Notes under the pieces: model-generated | The model's input: only the letters and a program-made list of their open reading frames with translations | Database searches by the model: none | Told to the model about the DNA's origin: nothing | In this document: piece by piece, positions 53,581 through 53,931 of the stretch | Layout of the letters: every line of letters starts with the position of its first letter | How positions within the stretch are numbered: position 1 is the first letter of the stretch | From: Roseburia sp. CAG:10041_57 | GTDB taxonomy: Bacteria > Bacillota > Clostridia > Lachnospirales > Lachnospiraceae | Direction: 5' to 3' | NCBI GenBank assembly: GCA_001916965.1 | Contig: MNTL01000054.1 | Location: forward strand, 1 to 53,931 | Length of the DNA stretch: 53,931 nt | Position numbers and translations under genes: made by a program

Positions 53581-53690
53581 AAAACAGCCTCCCTGTCTGT
53601 TTCCACATTGCAAATTTATTTTTGTCTATTTTATGTTCTAGCATAAGTCATTATTTTAATTGCACACCTTACGGTTTCATATCAAAGTTC

Positions 53691-53931
53691 CTATGCCAGC
53701 ACATCAAATGTCAAAACTCCATTTTCCATCACTCCTATAGAAGTTGAAGCACCTAGCAATTCCACCATTTTTCCTGTCAGGTCAGTTACATCCTTTCCAT
53801 CAATTTTCAGATTATATTGCCGTTCTTCCTGCTCCTGTTTTTCGGCACGCTGTTTTTCCAGTCTTTCCTCTGTCTCTTTCTTTTCTGCTTTCCTTTTCTC
53901 GAGTCTTTCTTCAAGTTCTTTCCTTGCTTTT
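53691..53931 (-). CDS. C-terminal end of a coiled-coil protein (partial)
   Basis: A frame open to the right edge of the window and ending in TAG at 53691. A strongly charged heptad region (KARKELEERLEKRKAEKK, then EERLEKQRAEKQEQEERQ) is followed by a compact C-terminal stretch (YNLKIDGKDVTDLTGKMVEL, ending GVLTFDVLA). The start lies outside the window. It is upstream of, and on the same strand as, the frameshifted gene, so the two may once have been one unit. Confidence 0.7.
   Translation of the reverse strand, partial: KARKELEERLEKRKAEKKETEERLEKQRAEKQEQEERQYNLKIDGKDVTDLTGKMVELLGASTSIGVMENGVLTFDVLA

Overview
The window looks like part of the chromosome of a low-GC, Gram-positive anaerobe, most probably a member of the Lachnospiraceae (Clostridia). 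The grounds are the 16S rRNA start, Rex next to an ABC-F gene, a probable Re-type citrate synthase with GntR and icd, a T-box in front of leuS, ATP-type pckA, class B sortases with BspA-like leucine-rich-repeat (LRR) surface proteins, and AT-rich spacers with Gram-positive promoters. Family-level placement is inferred from gene content, not from a database search. Most genes lie on the minus strand.

Layout. 1-526: start of a 16S rRNA gene (minus strand) with its promoters and a 39-bp tandem duplication. 527-3689: two tandem TPR-GGDEF proteins. 3866-9199: nnr-alr-mazF-corC-yebC cluster. 9272-10614: rex and a coiled-coil protein. 10911-12812: an ABC-F ATPase (plus strand). 12836-16194: Re-citrate synthase, a GntR-type regulator and isocitrate dehydrogenase, behind a promoter with two matching inverted repeats. 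16330-23284: an S8 subtilase gene cut in two by an element of about 6 kb. 23352-38627: two sortase B/surface-protein modules, three LRR proteins in one run and a fourth large surface protein, with a small plus-strand island (Cys-rich protein and two unknown genes) between the modules. 38764-42450: a catalytically incomplete leucyl-tRNA synthetase paralogue, leuS and its T-box. 42490-50973: apbE, an EF-G-like GTPase, tyrA-aroA, pckA and a low-molecular-weight phosphatase. 50974-53931: truncated genes (MATE transporter, aldo/keto reductase, a frameshifted unknown gene), which looks like a decaying accessory region.

The main discovery is at 16330-23284. An intact S8 peptidase reading frame of 325 residues is interrupted inside its catalytic histidine motif (HGTHV / CGILAG). 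The insert is 5,977 bp, is bounded by two copies of the 12-bp palindrome CACACATGTGTG, and has a serine recombinase at one edge. Joining the two copies restores the peptidase exactly, in frame. The cargo is not phage-like: a MacB-type ABC exporter (ATPase, CARDB-like membrane protein, permease) and a secreted SH3-domain protein. The SH3 gene lies 22 bp inside the host junction, so in the integrated state it can be read from the host operon in place of the peptidase. The architecture resembles the sigK/skin and comK/prophage switches, but with a protease as target and an exporter as cargo.

The subtilase is also the last gene in line behind sortase B and three LRR surface proteins, all on the same strand with gaps of 14 to 67 bp. 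Protease switching may therefore be tied to cell-surface display. Other notable points are the stand-alone C-terminal half of LeuRS, a conserved cytoplasmic domain on both sortases, and a Cys-rich two-repeat protein behind a sigma-K-like promoter.
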